DNA of 64,000 bases, taken from contig JAHHIL010000017.1 in the NCBI GenBank assembly GCA_019358975.1, positions 1 to 64,000 on the forward strand, written 5' to 3'. Below are positions 28,566 to 37,335 of this stretch, one piece after another. Source of the stretch: Trichocoleus desertorum ATA4-8-CV12 (GTDB taxonomy: Bacteria; Cyanobacteriota; Cyanobacteriia; FACHB-46). The notes beneath the pieces are model-generated. The model was given only the letters and a program-made list of their open reading frames with translations, did no database searches and was not told the origin of the DNA. The translations under genes and the position numbers were made by a program. The first letter of the stretch is position 1. Each line of letters opens with the position of its first letter.

Positions 28566-29645
28566 ATGCCTATTGAAGTTGGAATTTGGCGATTAGGAGA
28601 TAAGCCAGAGAAAGTTGTTATGTCCGCCATTGACTCTGAGATAAGGCTTGAAGATGCTCTTACCAAGGATCTATCAATTTTATCTCCACAACTAATGCTG
28701 ATTGGCCGACAAATTCCAACTGCATACGGGAAGTTTATTGATATCCTGGCGATGGACATGTCAGGATATCTATCTATCATTGAGCTAAAAAGGAATCGTA
28801 CGCCCCGTGAGGTAGTAGCTCAATTGCTGGACTATGCTTCTTGGGTACAAACACTTTCATATGAAGCAATTGCCAAAACTTACTCGGATAAAAATCAAAA
28901 CAAAAAAATAGAAGAGGGGTTCGATGAAGCTTTTGGCATGAGTTTGCCAGAGCAAATCAATCAAGCACATGAATTGATTGTAGTTTCATCAGAACTAGAT
29001 ACTAGTACAGAGCGAATTATTAGCTATCTCTCAGATAACGACGGTGTACCAGTTAACGCAGTATTTTTCCGCTTTTTTCGAGACAACGATCGCGAGTATT
29101 TAACAAGAACTTGGCTCACTGAACCGGAAGAAGTTGAACGAAAAGCTAGTAAATCAAAAAGTAGAAAAGGTGGTGAATCTTGGAATGGCCGAGATTTCTA
29201 CATCAGTCTTGGAGAGGGTGAACATAGAACTTGGGATGATTGCCAAAGATATGGCTTCATCTCTGGTGGCCAAGGTAAATGGTATAACCAAACCTTAAAG
29301 CTTTTATTTCCTGGAGCAAGAGTTTTTGTCAACATACCTAAAACAGGTTATGTTGGCGTCGGAACAGTGAAGGAAAGTCCTCTTCCTATCAAGGATTTTA
29401 AGGTAGTCATTGATAGTCAAGAGATTCCAATTCTAAATGCTCCTCTCAAAGCTATAAATATGAAAGAAAATGTCAATAATCCAGATTTATGTGAATATCT
29501 CGTTCGGATTGAATGGATAAAAACCTTTCCCAAAGGTAAAGCTTACTGGGAGAAGGGGTTTTTCGCCATTCAGCATACAGCCTGTAGGTTAACAAACACT
29601 TTTACGATAGAAAGGCTTGCTAAACATTTCGGTTTGGATGATTAA
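28566..29645 (+). CDS. NucS/DUF91-like PD-(D/E)xK nuclease-fold protein
   Basis: A 359-residue protein whose N-terminal half (about 15-130) matches the nuclease domain of the NucS/EndoMS family: YGKFIDILAMDMSGYLSIIELK supplies the Asp and the Glu-x-Lys triad (quoted as two parts, FIDILA and IIELK), followed by REVVAQLLDYASWVQ. The C-terminal half (about 190-355) is unrecognised, with repeated Trp and Gly-rich turns. TAAGGAG lies just ahead of the ATG at 28566. The gene is relatively AT-rich and has no restriction or repair partner next to it. It could act in DNA repair or defence. Confidence 0.75.
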   Translation: MPIEVGIWRLGDKPEKVVMSAIDSEIRLEDALTKDLSILSPQLMLIGRQIPTAYGKFIDILAMDMSGYLSIIELKRNRTPREVVAQLLDYASWVQTLSYEAIAKTYSDKNQNKKIEEGFDEAFGMSLPEQINQAHELIVVSSELDTSTERIISYLSDNDGVPVNAVFFRFFRDNDREYLTRTWLTEPEEVERKASKSKSRKGGESWNGRDFYISLGEGEHRTWDDCQRYGFISGGQGKWYNQTLKLLFPGARVFVNIPKTGYVGVGTVKESPLPIKDFKVVIDSQEIPILNAPLKAINMKENVNNPDLCEYLVRIEWIKTFPKGKAYWEKGFFAIQHTACRLTNTFTIERLAKHFGLDD

Positions 29646-29789
29646 TGTGTATAAAAATCTTAAAAGTCAGAAGACGTAAAAATATTTAGAAGTTGTATTG
29701 CTTTAGTTAGCGATCGCCTAACTCATTACTCAAAACCTAAACTATGACCCCCAATAGTTAAATTTTAAGCTGCTAGTTGCAGGTAAGCC

Positions 29790-30299
29790 ATGAATCTAAA
29801 ATCGCATTTTGTCACGATCGCAAAATATAATGCTTGGGCGAATGCCAAACTCTACAAAATGGCTCGTGAATTGCCCGATGAAGCCTATCGTAAAAACGTC
29901 GGGGCGTATTTTGGCAGCTTGCAAGGAACCCTCAATCATATCCTTACCGCCGATCGCATTTGGATGCGTCGCATGACTGGAACTGGAGAGCATCCTGACA
30001 AGCTGAACGCGATCGCCTTTGAGGATTTGCCTTCCCTCCAAGCAGCCAGAGAAGCTGAAGACGATCGCATTCTGCAATTTGTAGAAGGATTAACAGACGC
30101 TGACCTCGACCGAGAGTGGAGCTACCAAACCCTTGATGGAGCACCTCACCGTCAACCCCTCCACGAGATCCTGGCCCACTTCTTTAATCACCAAACTCAT
30201 CATCGCGGCCAAGCCCATGCCATCCTTACCGCCCTCGGTGTTGCTGAACCTGACCCCCTCGACCTTTTAATGATGGTCCGTGAGGCTAAGGGTTCGTAG
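29790..30299 (+). CDS. DinB-family metal-binding protein
   Basis: A 169-residue four-helix-bundle protein of the DinB/YfiT superfamily, members of which are metal-dependent thiol transferases or hydrolases. The three-His site can be read as H in TLNHILTAD and the pair in FFNHQTHHRGQAH. The full family length is present. It stands between the nuclease-like gene and the retropepsin pair. No substrate can be inferred. Confidence 0.88.
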   Translation: MNLKSHFVTIAKYNAWANAKLYKMARELPDEAYRKNVGAYFGSLQGTLNHILTADRIWMRRMTGTGEHPDKLNAIAFEDLPSLQAAREAEDDRILQFVEGLTDADLDREWSYQTLDGAPHRQPLHEILAHFFNHQTHHRGQAHAILTALGVAEPDPLDLLMMVREAKGS

Positions 30300-30382
30300 A
30301 GCGATCGTCTTGATATTAGCCGTAAAGCTAAGACGGTATGGCTTACGTTAAGTTGGGTGATACAAGTATTTCTTGAGAAAAA

Positions 30383-30643
30383 ATGCCCCTCAGCGAGTTG
30401 CTATCTGCTGCTAGCCAACTAACCCATCAAGACAAATTACGCCTTATCCATTTTCTACTGCTGGAAGTAGCAAAAGAAGAGGGATGTAATCTCGAATCAC
30501 CTGGGCATCAAGCACCAGAAGACTTACTACTAAGTCAACTAGCATCAACCGAAGCTACTGTGTGGTCTCCCTACGATTCCTACGAAGCAGCTCAAACCCT
30601 CTCTAACCTTTTAGAAGAAGCAAGAAAAGAGAATGATGCTTGA
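30383..30643 (+). CDS. Small helical protein upstream of retropepsin-like gene
   Basis: An 86-residue protein, start ATG 30383. The first helix LSELLSAASQLTHQDKLRLI is typical of small cyanobacterial proteins that sit ahead of toxin- or protease-like genes. The rest is acidic, with a YDSYEAAQTL segment. It overlaps the next gene by 11 bp, so the pair is translationally coupled. No established family is recognised; an antitoxin-like or adaptor role is a guess. Confidence 0.65.
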   Translation: MPLSELLSAASQLTHQDKLRLIHFLLLEVAKEEGCNLESPGHQAPEDLLLSQLASTEATVWSPYDSYEAAQTLSNLLEEARKENDA

Positions 30644-31058
30644 TGGGAGACGGTTTCCCTTCGTTGAGCGGAGTAGCAACCTTGGTACTTCTAGCATGAT
30701 GCCTTATCTGCCCTTAACACTGACTTACCGAAATCAATCGGTAGAAGTGATGGGTTTGCTGGATACAGGTGCCAGCGTCAACGTATTGCCTTACGAAGTG
30801 GGCTTACAACTTGGCGCTGTCTGGGAAGAACAAACAGTTCCAGTTCAATTGGGTGGTAATTTGGCCCAGCTAGAAGCAAGGGGCTTAATTGTTTCATCTC
30901 ATGTAGATGAGTTTGCCCCGGTGATGCTTGCGTTTGCTTGGACATCATCTAAAGACGCCCCTGTAATCCTAGGGCACATGAACTTCTTTGCAGAATTCGA
31001 TATCTGTTTTTATCACTCTGATTTAGCATTCGAGATACATCCACGAAGAAAAGGATGA
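30633..31058 (+). CDS. Retropepsin-like aspartyl protease
   Basis: A 141-residue protein with the single-domain aspartic protease motif LLDTGASVNVLPYEVG at about residues 42-57 and the second Gly-rich hydrophobic motif APVILGHMNFF near 110, as in retropepsins that act as dimers. It has no signal peptide, so it is probably cytoplasmic. The first 20 residues may not be translated, since an ATG at residue 22 (SMMPYLPLTL) is a reasonable alternative. It is coupled to the 86-residue gene upstream. Confidence 0.75.
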   Translation: MMLDGRRFPFVERSSNLGTSSMMPYLPLTLTYRNQSVEVMGLLDTGASVNVLPYEVGLQLGAVWEEQTVPVQLGGNLAQLEARGLIVSSHVDEFAPVMLAFAWTSSKDAPVILGHMNFFAEFDICFYHSDLAFEIHPRRKG

Positions 31059-31240
31059 TCTTCAGAGCCTTTATGACTTTGGCTGGTTTTCAGGTTTGTC
31101 CAAGCCTTTCATAGCGTTAGGCCAGTATTGACTTTGTTCCGACAGCAGCACGAGTTGAGCAGAAATAAACCCAGCTTCTGGTTGGTTAGAACGTGTCCAT
31201 CGCCATTTATAGTGGAATTGCAGTCAATTCTTAAGCGATT

Positions 31241-32437
31241 GTGAAAGCAATTACTCTCCTCGGCTCCACTGGCTCGATTGGTACGCAAACGCTAGACATC
31301 GTGGCTCAATATCCCGACCAGTTTCGGATTGTTGGGTTGGCGGCGGGACGGAATGTCGAACTACTGGCGCAACAGATTCGGCAATTTAAGCCAGAAATCG
31401 TGGCCCTTTGTGACGAGGAGAAACTGCCAGAACTGAAAGCGGCGATCGCAGACCTTGCTCCCCAACCGATTCTGCTGACGGGGGAGGCGGGGATTGTAGA
31501 AGTGGCACGCTATGGCGATTCAGAGGCCGTAGTCACCGGAATTGTGGGTTGTGCGGGTCTGTTACCGACGATCGCCGCGATCGAAGCAGGGAAAGATATT
31601 GCTCTTGCCAACAAAGAAACTCTGATTGCAGGTGGGCCAGTTGTGCTGCCCTTGGTTGAGAAACATGGCATCAAGTTGTTGCCTGCCGACTCCGAACACT
31701 CCGCCATCTTTCAGTGCTTGCAAGGCGTACCGAAAGGTGGACTGCGACGAATTCTTCTGACTGCTTCCGGTGGTGCTTTCCGCGATTGGCCTGTGGAGAA
31801 ACTGCCTCAAGTGACAGTGGCTGATGCCTTAAAGCATCCCAACTGGTCCATGGGTCGCAAGATTACGGTAGACTCTGCCACCTTGATGAACAAAGGTTTG
31901 GAAGTCATTGAGGCGCACTATCTATTTGGTATGGACTACGACGACATCGAAATCGTCATCCATCCCCAAAGCATTATTCACTCTTTAATTGAGCTGCAAG
32001 ATACCTCTGTTCTGGCGCAACTGGGCTGGCCCGATATGCGCTTGCCACTGCTCTACGCCCTTTCTTGGCCCGATCGCATCTACACCAACTGGGAACGCCT
32101 CGACTTGGTGAAAGCAGGAGATCTCACCTTCCGCGCTCCCGACCACCAGAAATATCCTTGTATGCAGTTGGCTTATGCCGCAGGTCGAGCCGGGGGTTCT
32201 ATGCCCGCTGTCCTCAATGCCGCGAACGAACAAGCAGTGGCCCTGTTCCTCGACGAAAAGATTCGCTTTTTAGATATCCCTCGCGTGATTGAAACTGCTT
32301 GCGATCGCTACCAAACCCAAAACTCTACCACTCCTTCCTTAGAAGATATTGTGGCCGCTGACCAATGGGCGAGACAAGCGGTTCTGCAAGCCACTGAGGA
32401 ACTAAACCAGGGCGATCGCCTAATTTCCCTGCGCTAA
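31241..32437 (+). CDS. dxr: 1-deoxy-D-xylulose 5-phosphate reductoisomerase
   Basis: Second enzyme of the MEP isoprenoid pathway: it rearranges and reduces DXP to MEP using NADPH and a divalent metal. It has 398 residues, the normal length. The NADPH site is [15 protein letters not shown], the substrate and metal region is [15 protein letters not shown], and [13 protein letters not shown] and [14 protein letters not shown] are family blocks. The start is GTG 31241, which gives the conserved MKAITLLGS beginning. It supplies precursors for the carotenoid pathway represented by zds in this window. Confidence 0.98.
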   Translation: MKAITLLGSTGSIGTQTLDIVAQYPDQFRIVGLAAGRNVELLAQQIRQFKPEIVALCDEEKLPELKAAIADLAPQPILLTGEAGIVEVARYGDSEAVVTGIVGCAGLLPTIAAIEAGKDIALANKETLIAGGPVVLPLVEKHGIKLLPADSEHSAIFQCLQGVPKGGLRRILLTASGGAFRDWPVEKLPQVTVADALKHPNWSMGRKITVDSATLMNKGLEVIEAHYLFGMDYDDIEIVIHPQSIIHSLIELQDTSVLAQLGWPDMRLPLLYALSWPDRIYTNWERLDLVKAGDLTFRAPDHQKYPCMQLAYAAGRAGGSMPAVLNAANEQAVALFLDEKIRFLDIPRVIETACDRYQTQNSTTPSLEDIVAADQWARQAVLQATEELNQGDRLISLR

Positions 32438-32463
32438 CCTCGGCTTATTCCAGTTATGCTTTT

Positions 32464-32555
32464 GGCACTTCAGTCATACAGAGACTAGCGCGTCAGTACG
32501 TTCCGAAACTTCTAAGAGCGATCGTACTAGCGGGTAGCTGCATAACTGGAGTGCC
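32464..32555. repeat. Nested inverted repeat downstream of dxr
   Basis: Outer arms GGCACTTCAGT (32464-32474) and ACTGGAGTGCC (32545-32555) pair with one G-U, and inner arms AGTACG and CGTACT add to the fold. No T-tract follows, so it is not an obvious intrinsic terminator. It may be a small foldback element or an RNA end structure. Confidence 0.45.
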
Positions 32556-32634
32556 GCAATCAGATCTCCTGCTAACTCAACAAAGTTAAACTACCAAGCT
32601 GAGCAATCTATTTAGGTTTGCTATAGCAGAGTAA

Positions 32635-33387
32635 TTATTCTTTGGCTGTCATAGTCCGTTTTCTGGTAAAGGCCGCCAACCCTACAACTCCTAAACCAAT
32701 TAGAGCAGATGGTTCAGGAACAGAGGCACGAGGTGCAAGGCGTTCTGCGGTTAAGCTAGCACCATACTCAACAGCCTGACCATTGCTAGACCTGATTTGA
32801 TAGCTAGCTTCAATGGGTTGCAATCCATCCGCTCCTACAGGAATTGCAGCGATACCATTGCTATCTAACGCAACCTCCTCTCCTAAGTATTCCAACAATA
32901 CATTATTAGTGGGCGCTCCCTGGTAGAGCACTTGTACGGGCAGAGATGCCCCCGTGAGCCCAATCGGATTCCGGAGGGGCAAAATTTCAAAGGGTAAGCC
33001 TAAAGGGTTCGCAACAAAGTCTGACCAATCATAAAGAGCTTTCGTGTACTTCAAGGTATTGACAGTTGTGTTGATGTTGCGGTCAAAGTAGCTGCTTTCA
33101 TAAAAGGCGGTAATCGCCGCAACGTCTCCTTTAGCAGTGATAGAAACGCCATCTGTATGCGGAACCTGAGAGAAGGGAAGAGCAGCTCCAGAGGCATCGT
33201 AGACATTCACTTGCTTGACTCTAGCGGGATCATAAGGTTGTGGTGTGCCCAACTCAGGATGACCAAATAGAAGGTCGAAATTGCCGTCCTGTTGCTGAAA
33301 CCAAATCGCATGCGCTAAAGCGGGTTGAGCCAATAAGGGCAGTAGAGCTACTGACAAAAGTACTTCTTTCAACCACTTCTGAGCCAT
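32635..33387 (-). CDS. Secreted DUF4198-like protein with PEP-CTERM tail
   Basis: Exported protein of 250 residues. A signal peptide (about 1-25) ends PALA before HAIWFQQQ, so the mature chain would begin with His. Two beta-rich parts follow, as in DUF4198 proteins, some of which bind metals in the periplasm. The C-terminus has a PEP-CTERM anchor: VPEPSALIGLGVVGLAAF then basic TRKR, pointing to exosortase processing. It is monocistronic. A function in metal uptake is inference from family neighbours, not from this locus. Confidence 0.8.
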   Translation of the reverse strand: MAQKWLKEVLLSVALLPLLAQPALAHAIWFQQQDGNFDLLFGHPELGTPQPYDPARVKQVNVYDASGAALPFSQVPHTDGVSITAKGDVAAITAFYESSYFDRNINTTVNTLKYTKALYDWSDFVANPLGLPFEILPLRNPIGLTGASLPVQVLYQGAPTNNVLLEYLGEEVALDSNGIAAIPVGADGLQPIEASYQIRSSNGQAVEYGASLTAERLAPRASVPEPSALIGLGVVGLAAFTRKRTMTAKE

Positions 33388-33732
33388 TTTATTTCTCCTG
33401 CAATGGGTAGATGCTCGTTTTGATTACGCGAGCGACAAGGGAAGCAACCTACACCCCGTAAAAGCCTTAGGTAGGGAGCTTTTAGCAGTTTGAGGATGAT
33501 TCCCATTATCTCCATCACAGATTAGTAAGCCAGTGAAAATACTACCATTCCCCTGCAAGTATCTTCACCAAATCATTAAACAAGGCCTCTTTTTTAAAGT
33601 TTCTATAAAGGAGAAGCTTTAATATTTCGCAATATCGAACTAGAGGATAAATGCCAATGGCATTAATACCTAAATTTGCAGACAGAAGGCTGGAATGAAG
33701 TATTTTCTCCCTCTACCCCGTTATGGGTTCAA
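33388..33732. other. Upstream region of the PEP-CTERM gene
   Basis: AT-rich non-coding stretch before the IS relic. I examined it for cobalamin- or nickel-type riboswitch motifs and saw none. No ORF is present. Confidence 0.35.
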
Positions 33733-33965
33733 CTGCTAACGAGATTCAAGTTCAAACCATAGATCATCTAGCATCGTCGCTGGAACGATGAATGAGATTG
33801 GACTGGTTGAACAAGTAGTCAAATGATTGGAAGCTCATCCGTAGGCAGTAATGACGCTAGGACAAGGGTTCAAATCGATGATTTTCGATGGTTGAGTTTT
33901 GCCTCAACCCCGTTGTATCTCTTTAAGCAGCCCTTGCTGGCAAGGCGATCGAGCCTTTGCTGGGC
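33733..33965 (+). pseudogene. Relic of an IS1634-type (DUF4277) transposase N-terminus
   Basis: Broken translation in shifting frames gives NEIQVQTIDHL, then IVAG..NEIGLVEQV, then STPLYLF, in the order of the DUF4277 domain that opens IS1634-family transposases. Frameshifts and small deletions interrupt it, and nothing of the catalytic part remains. No terminal inverted repeats or target duplication could be identified. It is an old, inactive fragment of about 230 bp. Confidence 0.65.
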
Positions 33966-33993
33966 ACTGAGGTAAGAGCCTATCACTGAATTG

Positions 33994-34488
33994 TTAACTG
34001 GCACTCACTAAGCGGGCTAAGGCATCCTTCACAGCAGGCGGGAGTCTTCGCATAATCTTGCCTTTTTCCCGGTCAACCGCTACTAAGATCACCCGCGCTG
34101 TCAGGTACAGTTCTGCGCCATCCGGAGATTGAATCTGGTAATCCCAGTTAATTCGCACTCCATCGACATCGGCCATCCGAGCTTTTACGATCGCCGACAT
34201 CCCTAAGCGCAGACCTCGGTGGTAACGCACCGACAGATCCACTACAGGTAAATCACAACCCAACGCGACTAGGTCAGCATAGTCAATGCCGATCGCGCGT
34301 AGACATTCAATTCGAGCTTCTTCCATCCAAGCTACATAGGCACCGTGCCAAACGGCTCCTGCATAGTCAGTATGGTTAGGATGAACCCGCACCGGGTACT
34401 CAAACCAACTTCCCGCTGCAAACAACGGTGGGCTTTGAATGGCTCCCGAAGCAGGGACTTGAGGTTGTATTTGTTTACTTTCCGACAC
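33994..34488 (-). CDS. Hotdog-fold acyl-CoA thioesterase (4HBT/YbgC-like)
   Basis: A 164-residue thioesterase. The hotdog active-site segment is HPNHTDYAGAVWHGAYVAWM, with the catalytic Asp in TDYAG and the helix after it, and VRYHRGLRLGMSAIVKARM forms the central strands. It would hydrolyse an acyl- or aryl-CoA. Cyanobacteria use a related enzyme for DHNA-CoA in phylloquinone synthesis, but nothing here fixes the substrate. The extra N-terminal 25 residues are polar and may be unstructured. Confidence 0.88.
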   Translation of the reverse strand: MSESKQIQPQVPASGAIQSPPLFAAGSWFEYPVRVHPNHTDYAGAVWHGAYVAWMEEARIECLRAIGIDYADLVALGCDLPVVDLSVRYHRGLRLGMSAIVKARMADVDGVRINWDYQIQSPDGAELYLTARVILVAVDREKGKIMRRLPPAVKDALARLVSAS

Positions 34489-34901
34489 GTTGCGATCGCC
34501 TAAAAAATCTAAGTTTTACATTAATTTCTAAACTAATTTTTACACTAATTGTTCAGATTATTTAAGTTTGCCTGAACCCAATTTTGCTTAACCAATTCAA
34601 ACCGTCGATTTTTACTTCCCTCTCAGGGCAAAAACTGACTTCGATTACTACAAATCCTTTACACAGATAATTCTGGCCTAATAATCGTGACACTTCTTAA
34701 CAAGAAGTTGGAATCACAAATCTTTAAGAGAATGAGACCATTCACTATCAGTAGATATGATGATCTTGTAAGAAGAAGGCTAAAGTTTTTCAGCCAATCG
34801 ATCATTCAATGTAATGAATGATTAAAAGGTGTTACTAATCACTGAACTGTTCGGGCATTAACTTAAGAAACTAGACAATTTTTTGGGCACGAGGCGAAAC
34901 A
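34489..34901. other. Divergent promoter region with inverted repeat
   Basis: AT-rich 413-bp gap between the thioesterase and the stress-protein gene. ATCATTCA (34801-34808) and TGAATGAT (34815-34822) form a perfect 8-bp inverted repeat about 80 bp before the stress-protein ATG, a possible regulator site or leader stem. No RNA gene is seen. Confidence 0.35.
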
Positions 34902-35747
34902 ATGATTGAGAGAATTCTGCTAGCTGACTCCGGAAATGGACACTCTGAAGAGATGCTCAAGGCTTTAATGGCCATTCCGTCCATGCAACGGGCATCCGTT
35001 ACAGTTCTCCACGTAGTGCAGCCCCAAATTACGGCTGAATCAATGGCTGCAAAGCGAGAGCAAGGCCAGCAGCTTTTAGAGTCGGCTGTGCAATCCCTGC
35101 ACCTTGATTCGGGCCATGTTACGACGATTCTACGGGAAGGCAATCCTAAGGATGAAGTCTGCCGCGTCGCTGATGAGATTGATGCCGATCTCGTCATTAT
35201 GGGTTCCCGTGGCCTCAAGCGTCTAGAGGCAATTTTAGAAGACTCTGTCAGCCAGTATGTGTTCCAAGCTTCTTCTCGTCCCATGTTGTTTGTGAAGGAC
35301 GACGTTTATGTGAAGCAAATCCATCGAGTTATGGTCGCGATGGATAACTCTGATTCAGCTAAAAAGTCACTCGACTTAGCCATGTTCTTGCTACGAGATG
35401 TGAAGGGTGGACAGCTACTCCTGACTCACGTCAATCCCAAGAAGGAACGATCAGGCGTAGCCATGCAAAATCCAGAGCAAGATCCTGTCTTGGCTCCTGC
35501 GGTGGCAGCAGCGAAAAAGTGGGGCATTGCCTACCGTTGCATTTCCACAAGTGGTAAGCCTGGAGAAGAAATCTGTCGCTTGGCAGAAGAGATGAGCGTT
35601 GACCTGCTAATGCTCGGCTCTCCCGATCGCCGTCCCATGATCGGCAAAACCTTGCCCGATCTCGATCGTCTCCTCGGCGGCTCCCTATCAGATTACGTCC
35701 GAGTTTATGCCAACTGCCCTGTACTGCTAGAGCGGACAGTAGGTTAA
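34902..35747 (+). CDS. Tandem universal stress protein (UspA fold x2)
   Basis: A 281-residue protein of two Usp domains (about 1-137 and 143-278). Each ends in an ATP-binding-type loop: MGSRGLKRLEAIL with SVSQYV in the first, and LGSPDRRP with GGSLSDYV in the second. Usp proteins bind ATP or AMP and help survival under stress. It is monocistronic, with a strong terminator at 35773-35828. The upstream inverted repeat at 34801-34822 may be regulatory. Confidence 0.9.
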   Translation: MIERILLADSGNGHSEEMLKALMAIPSMQRASVTVLHVVQPQITAESMAAKREQGQQLLESAVQSLHLDSGHVTTILREGNPKDEVCRVADEIDADLVIMGSRGLKRLEAILEDSVSQYVFQASSRPMLFVKDDVYVKQIHRVMVAMDNSDSAKKSLDLAMFLLRDVKGGQLLLTHVNPKKERSGVAMQNPEQDPVLAPAVAAAKKWGIAYRCISTSGKPGEEICRLAEEMSVDLLMLGSPDRRPMIGKTLPDLDRLLGGSLSDYVRVYANCPVLLERTVG

Positions 35748-35772
35748 GTCTGAAGTTAAATTGAGTTGAGTC

Positions 35773-35828
35773 AAACAACCTGGGCCAGAAGCAAACATTG
35801 CTAAGATCTGCCCCAGGTTGTTTCTTTC
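35773..35828 (+). terminator. Intrinsic terminator of the stress-protein gene
   Basis: Twelve-base perfect arms AAACAACCTGGG (35773-35784) and CCCAGGTTGTTT (35812-35823), followed by CTTTC. The stem is long and the tail is pyrimidine-rich. Confidence 0.7.
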
Positions 35829-35894
35829 TAAACTAACCTCAGAGCTGTTCCTGCGGCGCTATCTTAGAGCAAAGCCTGGTTTGAAGGGTGAAAC

Positions 35895-36869
35895 GTGGCA
35901 GAAAGAATCAGAGCAGCTCGAAATCGTACCCTGACGTTGACAGAGGCAGAGCGATCGCATTACCCATCCCAACTGTTACAGCTATCTGGCCCAGTTACTG
36001 CTGAGGCGATCCTCAACCAAACGATTTGCCAAGATTTGTTCCAAGTTTTGGATTGGCTCCCAGAGCAGTTTGTCGATTTGCTGGTTATAGACCCTCCTTA
36101 TAACCTCACCAAACAGTTCAATCAACAATGGGTAAAGCAGCGATCGCTCGAAGACTACAGCGATTGGGTGGATAGTTGGCTGTCTCGCCTAGTACGGGTA
36201 CTAAAGCCCACGGCCTCGGTTTATCTCTGTGGTGACTGGCAATCTTCCCTCGCCCTCTACGCGATCGCCTCGCGTTATTTTACGGTGCGTAATCGCATCA
36301 CGTGGGAACGTGAAAAAGGTCGGGGAGCTAAAGCCAATTGGAAAAACTGTGCCGAAGATATTTGGTTTTGTACTGTCTCAAAAGACTACTACTTCGATGC
36401 TGAGGCAGTGCAATTAAAACGCCAAGTTCGGGCTCCTTACACCGATGGGGCAGGGCAACCCAAAGATTGGCAAAATACCGCAGAAGGTAACTTTCGCCTC
36501 ACAGCCGCTTCTAACCTCTGGACGGATATGACTGTGCCCTTCTGGTCTATGCCCGAAAACACCGATCACCCTACCCAAAAACCAGAGAAGCTAATCGCCA
36601 AAATTATTCTGGCTAGCTCACCCATGGGTGCTGTCGTCCTCGATCCATTTCTCGGTTCAGGGACTACTTCTGTGGTTGCTAAAAAGTTAGATCGGCAGTT
36701 TGTCGGGATTGAACTAGACGAGTACTATGCTTGCCTAGCGCTAAAACGTCTAGCCCTAGCAGAGAGCGATCGCCACATTCAAGGCTACTGCGATCGTGTT
36801 TTTTGGGAACGCAACACATTGCCCCACCAAAGAACATTGCTCAAACGTAGATTTTTATCTCAGCCATAG
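35895..36869 (+). CDS. Orphan DNA methyltransferase (DPPY class, N4-cytosine or N6-adenine)
   Basis: A 324-residue amino-methyltransferase. The catalytic motif IV VIDPPYNLTKQF comes first and the SAM motif DPFLGSGTTSVVAKKL comes last, so the order is beta-class, with HPTQKPEKLIAKII before motif I. DPPY allows either N6-adenine or N4-cytosine chemistry. No restriction endonuclease is adjacent, so it is a solitary methylase, as is common in cyanobacteria. It may correspond to the GGCC-type N4-cytosine methylase of Synechocystis, but that is a guess to be tested. The start is GTG 35895. Confidence 0.88.
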   Translation: MAERIRAARNRTLTLTEAERSHYPSQLLQLSGPVTAEAILNQTICQDLFQVLDWLPEQFVDLLVIDPPYNLTKQFNQQWVKQRSLEDYSDWVDSWLSRLVRVLKPTASVYLCGDWQSSLALYAIASRYFTVRNRITWEREKGRGAKANWKNCAEDIWFCTVSKDYYFDAEAVQLKRQVRAPYTDGAGQPKDWQNTAEGNFRLTAASNLWTDMTVPFWSMPENTDHPTQKPEKLIAKIILASSPMGAVVLDPFLGSGTTSVVAKKLDRQFVGIELDEYYACLALKRLALAESDRHIQGYCDRVFWERNTLPHQRTLLKRRFLSQP

Positions 36870-36872
36870 CAA

Positions 36873-36902
36873 AAGCGCCGCACTTTTGAGAAGTAGGCGC
36901 TT
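36873..36902. terminator. Weak stem-loop between convergent genes
   Basis: AAGCGCC (36873-36879) pairs with GGCGCTT (36896-36902), right after the methyltransferase stop. There is no T-tract. Two TTGATCAA palindromes (36936-36943 and 36950-36957) lie between it and psbM. It is probably an mRNA 3-prime structure. Confidence 0.35.
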
Positions 36903-37039
36903 AGCAGTATCAATCCAATTCAGTTGTTCAGTTGCTTGATCAAAAATGATTGATCAAAACGCAAATTAACACAAGTTTTGAAGCCGTTGGCAGGAGAGTA
37001 AAATCACCAACCCAGGGTTGCTCGATCTCCTAAGCAAAA

Positions 37040-37159
37040 CTATTTGTCTTGGTCTGCTGATTGGCGGCTAGCAGTTTGGATATAAAGAATCAGCAAAAAT
37101 ACAGTTGGAACCAACACAAACAAAATACTTGCGACAAATCCTAGCTCATTAACTTCCAT
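37040..37159 (-). CDS. psbM: Photosystem II protein M
   Basis: A 39-residue single-helix subunit at the photosystem II dimer interface. The sequence begins [18 protein letters not shown] and ends in a polar tail SRQSADQDK, slightly longer than the usual 34-36 residues. One membrane helix runs from about 6 to 27. It lies downstream of the ferredoxin gene in the same direction (176 bp apart) and close to psbB, a grouping of photosystem genes. It is too short for routine ORF calling. Confidence 0.95.
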   Translation of the reverse strand: MEVNELGFVASILFVLVPTVFLLILYIQTASRQSADQDK

Positions 37160-37335
37160 TACCCAGCCTCAATTTCATTTCAAAGTTACTAGCAGGCCCA
37201 GCTCACTCAAGCAAACAAGTTACCGCTTACTGGCAATGCTGTCGTCAGAACTGGGCTTTGAAAAAGCCTTAAGTGCCCTGTCTATCTTGTATCACAGATG
37301 GGCTGTCTGCTAACACCTACTCTCTTGATCTCCAA

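Noticed and set aside
33388-33540. Possible cobalamin or nickel riboswitch ahead of the DUF4198-like gene
   Set aside because: No B12-box or NiCo core motif could be found on the coding strand.
33861-33880. GGTTCAAATC resembling a tRNA T-arm
   Set aside because: No acceptor or anticodon stems can be formed around it, and it lies inside the transposase relic.
34871-35284. Minus-strand frame of 137 codons opposite the stress-protein gene
   Set aside because: Antisense of the Usp coding sequence, with biased Ser/Arg content and no motifs.
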